Under the pieces are notes generated by a model. It worked only from the letters and a program-made list of their open reading frames with translations, had not been told where the DNA came from and ran no database searches. From Clostridia bacterium (GTDB taxonomy: Bacteria; Bacillota; Clostridia; Lachnospirales; Cellulosilyticaceae): a stretch of 64,000 nucleotides of DNA. Of this stretch, positions 1 through 7,447 are shown piece by piece; the stretch's first letter is position 1, and every line of letters begins with the position of its first letter. The stretch is taken from NCBI GenBank assembly GCA_029239755.1, contig JARBUI010000002.1, positions 372,001 to 436,000 on the forward strand, in the 5' to 3' direction. The position numbers and the translations under genes are program-made.

Positions 1-308
1 CAATCATGTGCAACATGCAAACAAAGCGCTTTTACAACAGGTTCTCTCTCTAAAAAGGCCGGTACAAAGTCTTCATAGGTATCAGAAGTATAGAGCATTT
101 CCTCGTTTTTAAGAAGGGTTAGTTCCTCTATAGCCTCCTTAATTTCATCCTCTGTAAATACATTTTTATATTTTTGTATGACAGCGTCTTGAGATAAAAC
201 CGATACATCATCCACTATTTCATAAGCTACGTCATCTAGTATGTGAATACTGCCACTATGTATATCCATAACAACATTGGAGTTTTCAAATTTAAATTTA
301 TGGATCAT
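1..308 (-). CDS. scfB: SCIFF peptide maturase, radical SAM (N-terminal part, cut by window edge)
   Basis: Only the first 102 codons lie in the window; the gene runs off the left edge. I translated it by hand: it starts MIHKFKFENSNVVMDIHSG and reaches VVKALCLHVAHDC just before the edge, where the radical SAM cysteine motif would begin. This N-terminal pattern (a RiPP-recognition-like region, then ALCLH-AHDC) is characteristic of the maturase that makes thioether crosslinks in the SCIFF precursor. The start ATG at 308 follows AAAGGA at a good distance; an ATG three bases upstream is out of frame. It lies directly downstream of the SCIFF precursor, which is the known partner. The catalytic domain and SPASM cysteines cannot be inspected. 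Confidence 0.88.
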   Translation of the reverse strand, partial: MIHKFKFENSNVVMDIHSGSIHILDDVAYEIVDDVSVLSQDAVIQKYKNVFTEDEIKEAIEELTLLKNEEMLYTSDTYEDFVPAFLEREPVVKALCLHVAHD

Positions 309-334
309 GCCATCATCCTTTCGTTTTCAATAAG

Positions 335-405
335 AAAGCGTGCAAAAAACGCACGCACTTTCCTCTTTCACAATAAAAGCAGCGACTAGAAGTCACTGCT
401 GCTTT
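335..405 (-). terminator. Two hairpins between SCIFF precursor and maturase
   Basis: On the minus strand two stem-loops follow the precursor stop codon. The first pairs 376-387 with 391-405 (GCAGC/GCTGC core, short bulge) and the second pairs 338-343 with 351-356 (GCGTGC/GCACGC) around a T-rich loop. Each is followed by a weak T-rich tail. They are well placed to reduce read-through, so that more precursor than maturase is made. That role is inferred; they could also protect the short precursor mRNA from 3' decay. Confidence 0.6.
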
Positions 406-411
406 GAAAAA

Positions 412-549
412 TTATTTTTCACAAGCTTGATTTCCTACAGTACAAGATGTTTTGCATGCTGATTGACATGATGTCTGACACTCACCGCATCCACCTTTTT
501 TGGCACTGCATGGTAAATTTTTAGTGTTTAATGTTTTGATATGTTTCAT
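412..549 (-). CDS. scfA: SCIFF ranthipeptide precursor
   Basis: A 45-residue ORF, found by translating the minus strand. It begins MKHIKTLNTKNLPC and carries the near-invariant SCIFF core CGECQTSCQSACKTSC, then TVGNQACEK. This is the clostridial 'six cysteines in forty-five' peptide, crosslinked by Cys-to-residue thioethers by the radical SAM enzyme encoded next to it. Seven cysteines are present here (14, 21, 24, 28, 32, 36, 43); Cys14 is in the leader region and looks like the extra one. The ribosome-binding site is strong (GGAGGGAG about 9 bases before ATG). The gene is flanked by the maturase downstream and a TIGR04086-type membrane protein upstream. The mature function of SCIFF products is not settled. 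Confidence 0.93.
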   Translation of the reverse strand: MKHIKTLNTKNLPCSAKKGGCGECQTSCQSACKTSCTVGNQACEK

Positions 550-624
550 AATAACATTCTCCCTCCTGATTACAAACCTGTTTTATTATAACATATGTTT
601 ATTTGTTTGCAAACAATTGAGCTG

Positions 625-1035
625 CTATTTTTGATAATTTACCGAAATGATGCCAGCTATTGTACTGCTTATAAGCACAACGAATGCTATCATAAAAATA
701 GCTGAAGGTGCAAGTCCCTTTAACTGATTAATAAGTGTTCCAAGTACTAAAAAGAGTATAAAATATAACACTCCTCCCATAGCTCCCCACTTATAACCAT
801 TCCTTGTATCTACTTTGGCAGTATCAAAGCCGGCTAAAAATGCTGATAAAATAATGCCAATGAGTACAATCCAGTTTTCAATAGCAGCTGACGCATTGGT
901 GTATGTAAGAACAATAGAGCCTAATAAAATAAAGATTGCTGTTACAACATATGCCATTACGTTTGCCTTAATCATAGCTAGAACTGCTCTCGGCATATCC
1001 AGTGTTTGTTTGCTTTTTAATTTATGTGTAGTCAT
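625..1035 (-). CDS. TIGR04086-type four-helix membrane protein, SCIFF-associated
   Basis: This is a 136-residue hydrophobic protein with four likely membrane segments (about 24-46, 54-73, 82-102 and 109-130) and a short basic N-terminus. Length, topology and position next to the SCIFF precursor match the TIGR04086 family of clostridial membrane proteins. The start at 1035 (MTTHKLKSK) is chosen because GGAGGGAAGG lies just upstream; the longer ORF starting at 1092 has no comparable site and would run into the promoter region shared with the divergent PHP gene. The biochemical role is unknown. Co-location suggests a link to the SCIFF peptide, perhaps handling or export, but nothing in the sequence proves this. 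Confidence 0.75.
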   Translation of the reverse strand: MTTHKLKSKQTLDMPRAVLAMIKANVMAYVVTAIFILLGSIVLTYTNASAAIENWIVLIGIILSAFLAGFDTAKVDTRNGYKWGAMGGVLYFILFLVLGTLINQLKGLAPSAIFMIAFVVLISSTIAGIISVNYQK

Positions 1036-1127
1036 CTTCCTTCCCTCCTTTAGAATAATAGTTACTAATATTTTACGTGCATTTAGAGTCAAGTATGATA
1101 AAATAATATGATAAAGGAGGAAAAACT

Positions 1128-1976
1128 ATGAAACTTATTGATTTGCATATTCATTCTAATATTTCTGATGGCACACTATCTCCTTCTGACTTAGCCGTTT
1201 ATGCTAAATCCAAAGGATTAAGTGCTATTGCACTCACTGATCATGACACTATTTCTGGTATCGAGGAATGTACTCAAAAAGGCATAGCTATTAACCTTAT
1301 CGTAGTTCCTGGCATAGAATTTGCTGCTGAATATGCTGAACGTGAAATTCATATTTTAGGTTATTATATAGACTCCAGAAATCCTGTACTCAAGGATAAA
1401 TTAAAATTTATTATTGAAAGCCGTATGGCAAGAAATCAAAAAATGATAGAAAGGCTTAACAATTTAGGCCTTTCTATTACTATAGAAGATTTAGGTTTGG
1501 AGGGCCCTTCGGAAGCAGTATTTACCCGTGCTCATTTTGCAGCTGCATTGTATAAAAAAGGATATGTTAAAACCCGCAGCGAAGCTTTTGATAAATATAT
1601 TGGTTCAGGCAAACCCGCTTATGTTAAAAGATTTAGATTTACTGCAGAAGAATGTATTGATACTATTCACAAAGCTGGCGGACTTGCTGTTATTGCTCAT
1701 CCTTATTTATATAACTTAACCCAAGAGGAAACAGATCTTATGTTAAAAGATCTTACCTCTGTTGGCCTTGATGGTATTGAGACATTTTACAGCACCCATA
1801 GCAAAGAAGATGTTTCAAACCTCTTAGATTTATGTCAAAAGTATCATTTACTGCCTACTGGCGGCAGTGATTTTCATGGAGATAACAAACCTGGACTGGA
1901 TATAGGGAGAGGCTATGGGGAGCTTCAAATATCATATGATGTGCTTGAAGCGATGCAAAAGAAGATGGGAATTTGA
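1128..1976 (+). CDS. PHP-domain metal-dependent phosphoesterase (YciV/RNase AM-like)
   Basis: The 282-residue protein is a complete PHP domain. The metal-binding motifs are visible in order: DLHIHSNISDG near the N-terminus, LTDHDT at about residue 40, GIEFAAEY and HILGY at 65-80, VIAHPYLY near 190 and GSDFHGDNKPG near the C-terminus. Stand-alone PHP proteins of this layout act on 3',5'-nucleoside bisphosphates or on RNA 5' ends; the exact substrate cannot be read from the sequence. An AAAGGAGG site precedes the ATG at 1128. The gene diverges from the SCIFF-locus membrane protein across about 90 bases. A large hairpin with a conserved loop follows its stop codon by 36 bases. Confidence 0.85.
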   Translation: MKLIDLHIHSNISDGTLSPSDLAVYAKSKGLSAIALTDHDTISGIEECTQKGIAINLIVVPGIEFAAEYAEREIHILGYYIDSRNPVLKDKLKFIIESRMARNQKMIERLNNLGLSITIEDLGLEGPSEAVFTRAHFAAALYKKGYVKTRSEAFDKYIGSGKPAYVKRFRFTAEECIDTIHKAGGLAVIAHPYLYNLTQEETDLMLKDLTSVGLDGIETFYSTHSKEDVSNLLDLCQKYHLLPTGGSDFHGDNKPGLDIGRGYGELQISYDVLEAMQKKMGI

Positions 1977-2012
1977 GACTAGAAGTATTTGCTCTAATTT
2001 CCGCAAGGGTCT

Positions 2013-2073
2013 GTGGGGGTAACTTTTATTTCTCCGTCGACACGCTCCCAGTCGAACTAAAAGTTACCCCCGC
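2013..2073 (+). repeat. Hairpin element, copy A (constant loop, own stem)
   Basis: Arms 2013-2028 and 2058-2073 are inverted repeats (15 of 16 positions) reading GTGGGGGTAACTTTTA on the left. The loop contains a 23-nt core at 2032-2054 that starts CTCCGTC, continues ACACGCTCC and ends AGTCG. The same core, 21 of 23 positions identical, recurs in copy B on the opposite strand with unrelated arms. Within the core TCGAC and GTCGA can pair as an inner stem. The element starts 36 bases after the stop codon of the PHP gene and lies in the same orientation as it. No U-run follows, so it is not a typical terminator. Confidence 0.75.
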
Positions 2074-2447
2074 AACCCCAAGCTAGATATTTGCAAGCTG
2101 AAGCTGTAAAAAACAAAAATCAAAAATCAAGTAACTATAATCTTAAATACTATATTAAGTCAAGAAATTGCAACCTATAATCCCTAAAATAGCTTGATAG
2201 TCTTTGCTATGATACTGTCAACCCTGTTCCATTTCGCGCAGCATGAACGACTTTGTATCATTGTATTTCTCTAATGTACTTGACTTATGTTCGGGTTCTT
2301 GTAAGAAAAAACCAACTTATATGTATTTGCACAAAATCCAGTATATCAAATTCCAATTGTGTATTTGTTGAATTTACAAACCTAAACCTAATGCAAATAT
2401 ATATAACCTCGTCTATTTTTCGATCCTTAGTTTTTTTTAGACACAAA

Positions 2448-2468
2448 AAGCCACCATATAGGTGGCTT
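2448..2468 (-). terminator. Rho-independent terminator, minus orientation
   Basis: AAGCCACC and GGTGGCTT form an 8-bp stem around a 5-base loop. Read on the minus strand it ends in TTTTTGTGTC, a good terminator shape. It is about 300 bases downstream of the HAD gene and would end that transcript beyond hairpin copy B. Confidence 0.6.
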
Positions 2469-2670
2469 AGTTGTTAAGTATATAATTAACGTTATTCAAA
2501 ACTAACCTTATAGGTATGTCAAACTAAATTAGGCTCTCTCATACTATAAAAAAGCATTTGGATTACATAATAACCCAACCCTTTTTATCAGCTACCCTCT
2601 TTCTAATTAACTTAATTTGTTGTGCTAGTTAATTTTATAAATTAAAAATTAAATATATAAACACATAGTT

Positions 2671-2739
2671 GGAAGGCTAGAGACTTTTCTGAACGACTTG
2701 GAGCGTGTTGACGGAGGGCAGAAAAGTCTCTAGCCTTTC
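2671..2739 (-). repeat. Hairpin element, copy B (constant loop, own stem)
   Basis: Arms 2671-2691 and 2719-2739 are inverted repeats matching at 20 of 21 positions; the left arm includes AGGCTAGAGACTTTTCTG. The loop core at 2694-2716, read on the minus strand, matches copy A at 21 of 23 positions, while the arms are unrelated. The element begins about 39 bases after the stop codon of the HAD gene, in that gene's sense orientation, which mirrors copy A behind the PHP gene. The weak inner stem keeps pairing better in the antisense RNA (a G-U wobble) than in the sense RNA, so the functional strand is open. Confidence 0.75.
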
Positions 2740-2778
2740 AACGGACTACTTTCACCCCACTACATTCACAGTACTTCT

Positions 2779-3384
2779 TTATGCATCTACCCCCATACTG
2801 CATAGTTCTTCTCTTGTCTTTTTTGCGCTTTCAAATACAATCCCCTTAATCCCAAGTTCTATAGCGGCCTCTACATTCTCTTTAAGATCATCTATAAATA
2901 CTGTTTCTTCAGGGATTAGGTCGTATTTCTCAAGCAGATGGATATAGATTTCTTTTTCCGGCTTTAAGAGCTTTGCTTCATAAGAAATAACTTTGCCTTT
3001 AACTTCTTTCAGAAAGGTAAACTTATTATAGACCTGATTAAATCCATCTTCTTGAAAATTAGAAAGCAAATAAACATGGTAGCCTTTTGCTATAAGTTCT
3101 CTTAAAAGTTCTGAAGTTCCTTCAATCAGAGTAAGCATATCAGGCCATGTATTCATAATCTGGTGAATACTGTCTGTATGTAAGGGAGATAGCGTACAGT
3201 ATTTGCGAATGGCTTCATCTTTTGTAATGATACCTCTGTCTAGCTGCAGCCACAAATCATTTTTAAAAATGATTTCATTTAAATGCATACCCTCTGTCTC
3301 TCCAATTCCTACACTCTTTAAAAATTCCATGGGCTGATAATCTAAAAGCACCCTCCCAATATCAAAAACTATATTTTTTATCAT
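2779..3384 (-). CDS. HAD-superfamily hydrolase, subfamily IA (YihX-like phosphatase)
   Basis: The 201-residue protein has all four HAD motifs: FDIGRVLL with nucleophile Asp8, LLSNF with Ser108, Lys141 in LLKPEKEIY, and the acidic VFIDDLKENVEAA at 163-173. The helical cap sits between motifs I and II, as in subfamily IA variant 3 enzymes such as the YihX glucose-1-phosphate phosphatase. The substrate cannot be deduced. The start ATG follows AAGGAGAAG. It is transcribed toward the 1977-2778 gap and is followed by hairpin copy B. The 121-residue unknown gene upstream is about 56 bases away and may share its transcript. Confidence 0.82.
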   Translation of the reverse strand: MIKNIVFDIGRVLLDYQPMEFLKSVGIGETEGMHLNEIIFKNDLWLQLDRGIITKDEAIRKYCTLSPLHTDSIHQIMNTWPDMLTLIEGTSELLRELIAKGYHVYLLSNFQEDGFNQVYNKFTFLKEVKGKVISYEAKLLKPEKEIYIHLLEKYDLIPEETVFIDDLKENVEAAIELGIKGIVFESAKKTREELCSMGVDA

Positions 3385-3440
3385 TTTCTTCTCCTTATAA
3401 GTGTTTTACTTAAGACCTATTAACCTTTTATTGTATTATA

Positions 3441-3806
3441 TTACTCACTCAGCAACTTTAAAACGCTTGTATCCGCTTTAAGTAATGCGTAAACAGCTTC
3501 AAAAACTAAGTCTGTATACTTGCCATTATCATTTACCCATGTTCTGGCATCATCCATTTTGCATATGTGAATAAAAACCTCTCTTGCATGTTGTTGTCTG
3601 ATAGTAGCAATGATCTGTTTGAGATCTTTGTAATGTTTTCCAATGTTCATTTTTATTTCTTTTGTGAGTTTATGAACAAGTCTGTCGTCGTGATCTTTTT
3701 CTAATTTGTTTAAAAGTCCTCCAAAGGCTTCATCATCGTTATACTGCATGATAAAACTGGCTCTTAATTGTATGGCTAAATGAACATCACTTTCTTTTCC
3801 TTTCAC
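3441..3806 (-). CDS. Hypothetical protein, 121 aa
   Basis: I do not recognise this protein. It is soluble, charged and mostly helical in appearance, with no signal peptide, membrane segment or cysteine pair. It includes the stretch HDDRLVHKLTKEIKMNIGKHYK and ends with a Leu-rich tail. The GTG start at 3806 is supported by GGGAGGAT seven bases upstream. It precedes the HAD phosphatase on the same strand with a short gap, so co-transcription is possible. It is divergent from the ABC-F gene. Real coding status is supported by the ribosome-binding site and an uninterrupted frame. Confidence 0.6.
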   Translation of the reverse strand: MKGKESDVHLAIQLRASFIMQYNDDEAFGGLLNKLEKDHDDRLVHKLTKEIKMNIGKHYKDLKQIIATIRQQHAREVFIHICKMDDARTWVNDNGKYTDLVFEAVYALLKADTSVLKLLSE

Positions 3807-3963
3807 AAGTATCCTCCCTAACCTAGTTATATATGTTTATGTCTATCACTATTTTACTCCTATTTTGTATGAAATTGTAGATTTACAGTGATAAACTCTA
3901 TACTTTTTTTCTTTTTTCTATTATGATAAAAAGGATGTAGTTTACTAATAAAGGAGAAAGAAG

Positions 3964-5520
3964 ATGAGTATATTAACAGTTAAAAACGTCACCCATGGAT
4001 TTGGGTCCCGTAGTATTTTAGAAAATGTTTCTTTTCGTTTGTTAAAGGGTGAGCACGTAGCCTTAGTAGGTGCTAATGGTGAAGGGAAATCAACCTTTTT
4101 AAATATTATTACTGATAAATTAATGCCTGATGAAGGAACGATTGAATGGTCTAACCGCGTTACAGTAGGTTACCTTGATCAGCATGCAGCCCTCGAGCCC
4201 GGTAGTACCATACGGGATAACCTGAGGCTTGCATTTAATCATGTCTTTGAACTTGAAGCAGAAATGCTCAGTCTCTATGAAAAAATGGGAGAGGCTTCTG
4301 ATACTGAAATGACAAAAATGATGGAAGATGCAGCCGAAATTCAAAACATTTTAGATACCAGTGGTTTCTACACCCTTGATGCTAAAATTGAAGAAGTCGC
4401 ACAAGGTCTCGGGCTTGGCGATATCGGTCTTGACAGACGTGTAGATGAACTCAGCGGCGGGCAGCGTACCAAAGTTCTGCTTACTAAGCTTCTTTTGCAG
4501 AACCCAACCATCTTAATTTTGGATGAGCCTACTAACTATTTAGATGAGAATCATATTGAATGGCTTAAACGTTATTTGCAGAACTATGAAAATGCCTTTG
4601 TACTTGTTTCTCACGATATTCCTTTTATTAATGCTGTATGTAATCTGATCTATCACGTTGTAAACTGTGAACTAACACGTTATGTGGGGAATTATGATGA
4701 ATTCGAGCGTCTTTATGAATTAAAGAAACGTCAGCAGGAACAAGCCTATGAACGTCAGCAAAAAGAAATTGATAAACTTGAGGACTTTATAGCCAGAAAC
4801 AAAGCAAGGGTTGCTACAACAGGTATGGCAAAGAGCCGTATGAAGCAGCTTGAAAAAATGGACATTATTGAAAAGCCTCGTGAAAAACCAAAACCAATCT
4901 TTAAGTTTAAAGAAACTAAAGCTCCTAGCCGCTTCCTAATTGAGGCAGATAATCTTGTCATAGGTTATGATGAGCCTCTAACAAGTCCTCTGTCTTTCAA
5001 GATAGAACGAGGCAAGAAAATAGCCATTTGTGGTGTAAATGGTCTTGGGAAATCTACTCTCCTTAAAACTTTGCTTGGAATTATCCCCCCTATTTCCGGC
5101 GAAGTAGAATTTGGAGAAAATGTTGAATATGGGTATTTTGAACAAGAGGATTCCAGAAATAATTCAAATACAGCAATTGAAGAGATATGGAATACTTTCC
5201 CTTCTATGAATAATCATGAAGTGCGTTCCGAACTTGCCAAATGTGGTTTAACAACAGAACATATTACAAGTCCTATGAAAGTGTTATCCGGTGGTGAGAA
5301 TGCAAAAGTACGTCTTTGTAAGATACTTATGCGTGAGCTTAACCTCCTTGTTCTGGATGAGCCAACCAACCACTTAGACCCAGAAGCTAAAGATGAACTT
5401 GAAAAAGCACTTCGTGAGTTTAAAGGAACTATTATCCTTGTTTCTCATGAGCCTTATTTTTATCAAAGCTTTATCACCGATGTCTGGAATGTAGAAGACT
5501 GGACAACTAAAGTTATTTAA
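3964..5520 (+). CDS. ABC-F family ATPase (YkpA/YbiT-like)
   Basis: The 518-residue protein has two ABC domains in one chain and no membrane segments, the ABC-F layout. The first has Walker A GANGEGKST at 36-44, signature LSGGQRTK and Walker B ILILDEPTNYLD. The second has GVNGLGKST, LSGGENAKVRLC and LLVLDEPTNHLD. A charged linker rich in Lys, Arg and Gln joins them. ABC-F proteins bind the ribosomal E site; members act in translation factor-like roles or protect from antibiotics. The length and linker resemble the housekeeping YkpA/YbiT group more than known resistance types. AAAGGAGAAAG precedes the ATG, and a strong bidirectional terminator follows at once. Confidence 0.85.
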   Translation: MSILTVKNVTHGFGSRSILENVSFRLLKGEHVALVGANGEGKSTFLNIITDKLMPDEGTIEWSNRVTVGYLDQHAALEPGSTIRDNLRLAFNHVFELEAEMLSLYEKMGEASDTEMTKMMEDAAEIQNILDTSGFYTLDAKIEEVAQGLGLGDIGLDRRVDELSGGQRTKVLLTKLLLQNPTILILDEPTNYLDENHIEWLKRYLQNYENAFVLVSHDIPFINAVCNLIYHVVNCELTRYVGNYDEFERLYELKKRQQEQAYERQQKEIDKLEDFIARNKARVATTGMAKSRMKQLEKMDIIEKPREKPKPIFKFKETKAPSRFLIEADNLVIGYDEPLTSPLSFKIERGKKIAICGVNGLGKSTLLKTLLGIIPPISGEVEFGENVEYGYFEQEDSRNNSNTAIEEIWNTFPSMNNHEVRSELAKCGLTTEHITSPMKVLSGGENAKVRLCKILMRELNLLVLDEPTNHLDPEAKDELEKALREFKGTIILVSHEPYFYQSFITDVWNVEDWTTKVI

Positions 5521-5564
5521 ACAGCAAAAGAAGCAAGCCGCCGGCTTGCTTCTTTTGCTGTTTA
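5520..5564. terminator. Bidirectional terminator between convergent genes
   Basis: A near-perfect palindrome, with arms of about 20 bases meeting at GCCGCCGGC, sits between the ABC-F stop codon and the end of the convergent ABC exporter gene. AAAAG-rich and TTTT-rich flanks give terminator shape on both strands. Confidence 0.85.
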
Positions 5565-5575
5565 ATTGTAAAAAA

Positions 5576-7447
5576 TTAACTTGCTTTGTTTGTACCAAAT
5601 TGACTGTTATACAGATTTGCATAAAAGCCGCCTTTAGCTAGTAACTCTCCATGATTTCCCTGTTCTACTATATCGCCGTCCTTCATAAAGAGAATTAAAT
5701 CTGCATCACGGATAGTGGACAGCCTATGCGCAATAACAAAACTGGTTCTGCCCTTCATAAGATTTTCCATTGCCTTTTGGATAAGAACTTCTGTACGCGT
5801 GTCAACGGAACTTGTTGCTTCATCCAGGATAAGTATCTTAGGATCTGCTAAAATAGCCCTTGCAATGGTTAAAAGCTGCTTTTGCCCCTCTGAAACATTG
5901 CTGGCGTCTTCATTAAGCAGCATGTGATAACCATCAGGAAGAGCATGCACAAAGGCATCAGCATGAGCAGCCTTTGCAGCTGCAATGATCTCTTCATCTG
6001 TCGCTTCTAATTTCCCATAGCGAATGTTCTCCATTATACTTGCGTTGTAGAGCCAGGTCTCCTGCAGCACCATCCCAAACATTCCCCTAAGATCACTCCT
6101 GGTGAAATCACGAATATCATGGCCATCAATTCTGATACTTCCTTCATTAATATCATAAAAGCGCATGAGAAGTTTAACCATTGTCGTTTTACCTGCCCCA
6201 GTTGGCCCTACTATAGCAACCTTCTGCCCAGGCTTAATAATAGCTGAAAAATCATTAATAATAATTTTATCCGGACTATAACCAAAATGAACATTTTGGA
6301 ACTCTACTATGCCCTCAATTTGATCAAGCTTTACTGGTTTTTTTGCTTCTTGAACTTCCTCTTCTTCATTTAAAAACTCAAATACTCTCTCAGCTGCGGC
6401 AGCTGTAGATTGAAGTGTATTTGAAATGTTAGCGAGCTGAGACATTGGCTGAGTAAAAGATCTCATATATTGTATAAAAGCTTGAATGTCTCCTACATCA
6501 ATTGTCTTTTTGACAGCTAAATATCCTCCCAAAATACAAATAACAACATATCCTATATTCCCTATAAATGTCATAATAGGCATCATCATTCCCGATAAAA
6601 ACTGAGATTTCCAAGCTGCTCCATAAAGCTTTTCGTTGTATTCACTAAATTTTTTAATAGAATCCTCTTCACCGTTAAATGCCTGTACAACACTATGTCC
6701 TGAATAGGTCTCTTCAACGTGTCCATTAATATGTCCTAAATGTTCTTGCTGGCGCTTGAAATACTTTTGAGAACGCTTAATAACAATGATGATAAATATC
6801 ATGGATAAAGGAACAATAAATAGAGCTACAAGTGTCATCAGCCAGCTTATCGAAAACATCATGACCAAAACCCCTAATACGGTGGCGACAGAAGTAATAA
6901 TCTGCGTTAAACTTTGGTTAAGCGTTTGACTGATTGTATCTACATCATTTGTAATACGTGACAACACCTCTCCATGGGTTCTTGAATCAAAATATTTAAG
7001 AGGCATTCTATTAATCTTCTCTGAAATATCTTTACGAAACTGATAAGTTATCTTCATAGAAATACCTGACATAATCCAGCCCTGTGTGTATGAGAAGATT
7101 GCAGAAATAATATATAAGGCTATAAGAACAAGAATACAGTTTCTAATGTAATTAAAATCCGTTAAAAAATCCATGCCGTTCGACCACGCAAGGAATCCTT
7201 CGAATAGTTTAGTTGTTGCTTTCCCTAGAATTTTAGGCCCTGCAATTGAGAAAATAGTTGATACAACTGCAAAAGAAATAACAATAAGGATGGATGCATT
7301 ATACTCACTTAAATAAGTAATAAGTGTTCTCATTGTTCCCTTAAAATCACGGGCTTTCTCTCCCTGCATTTGTATCCCTCTTCCTGGAGGGCCCATTAGG
7401 CCACGCCTTGGCTGCTGTTGTTTTAAATTGTTATTTGACTCACTCAT
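5576..7447 (-). CDS. Heterodimeric ABC exporter, second half (consensus Walker B)
   Basis: The 623-residue protein fuses a six-helix exporter membrane domain (after an N-terminal Gln-rich cytoplasmic tail of about 40 residues) to one ATPase domain. Walker A reads GPTGAGKTT and Walker B ILILDEATSSVD, with the catalytic Glu present. Its signature reads NVSEGQKQ rather than the usual LSGGQ. The partner encoded just upstream has the opposite defects, as in BmrCD/LmrCD/EfrCD-type asymmetric multidrug exporters. The ATG overlaps the stop of the upstream gene by four bases, pointing to translational coupling. Together with the TetR gene it forms a three-gene unit. The substrate is unknown; drugs or lipids are likely from the family. 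Confidence 0.87.
   Translation of the reverse strand: MSESNNNLKQQQPRRGLMGPPGRGIQMQGEKARDFKGTMRTLITYLSEYNASILIVISFAVVSTIFSIAGPKILGKATTKLFEGFLAWSNGMDFLTDFNYIRNCILVLIALYIISAIFSYTQGWIMSGISMKITYQFRKDISEKINRMPLKYFDSRTHGEVLSRITNDVDTISQTLNQSLTQIITSVATVLGVLVMMFSISWLMTLVALFIVPLSMIFIIIVIKRSQKYFKRQQEHLGHINGHVEETYSGHSVVQAFNGEEDSIKKFSEYNEKLYGAAWKSQFLSGMMMPIMTFIGNIGYVVICILGGYLAVKKTIDVGDIQAFIQYMRSFTQPMSQLANISNTLQSTAAAAERVFEFLNEEEEVQEAKKPVKLDQIEGIVEFQNVHFGYSPDKIIINDFSAIIKPGQKVAIVGPTGAGKTTMVKLLMRFYDINEGSIRIDGHDIRDFTRSDLRGMFGMVLQETWLYNASIMENIRYGKLEATDEEIIAAAKAAHADAFVHALPDGYHMLLNEDASNVSEGQKQLLTIARAILADPKILILDEATSSVDTRTEVLIQKAMENLMKGRTSFVIAHRLSTIRDADLILFMKDGDIVEQGNHGELLAKGGFYANLYNSQFGTNKAS

Larger units (their letters stand above)
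1977..2778. other. 802-bp gene-poor gap with paired constant-loop hairpins
   Basis: No convincing coding region was found here on either strand. The short ORF at 2253-2477 has no ribosome-binding site and no recognisable protein features. The gap holds a hairpin at 2013-2073 just after the PHP gene, a terminator-shaped hairpin at 2448-2468 (minus orientation), and a second hairpin at 2671-2739 just after the convergent HAD gene. The rest is AT-rich sequence in which I see nothing. Confidence 0.7.

Noticed and set aside
815..1111. Plus-strand ORF of 98 codons
   Set aside because: It is antisense to the TIGR04086-type membrane protein, has no ribosome-binding site and shows no protein-like pattern.
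2253..2477. ORF of 74 codons in the gene-poor gap
   Set aside because: No ribosome-binding site, low-complexity AT-driven composition, and its end runs through a terminator hairpin.
1977..2778. Insertion sequence remnant
   Set aside because: I looked for transposase motifs and terminal repeats with target duplications in all frames and saw none; the two hairpins face opposite ways but do not bound a recognisable element.
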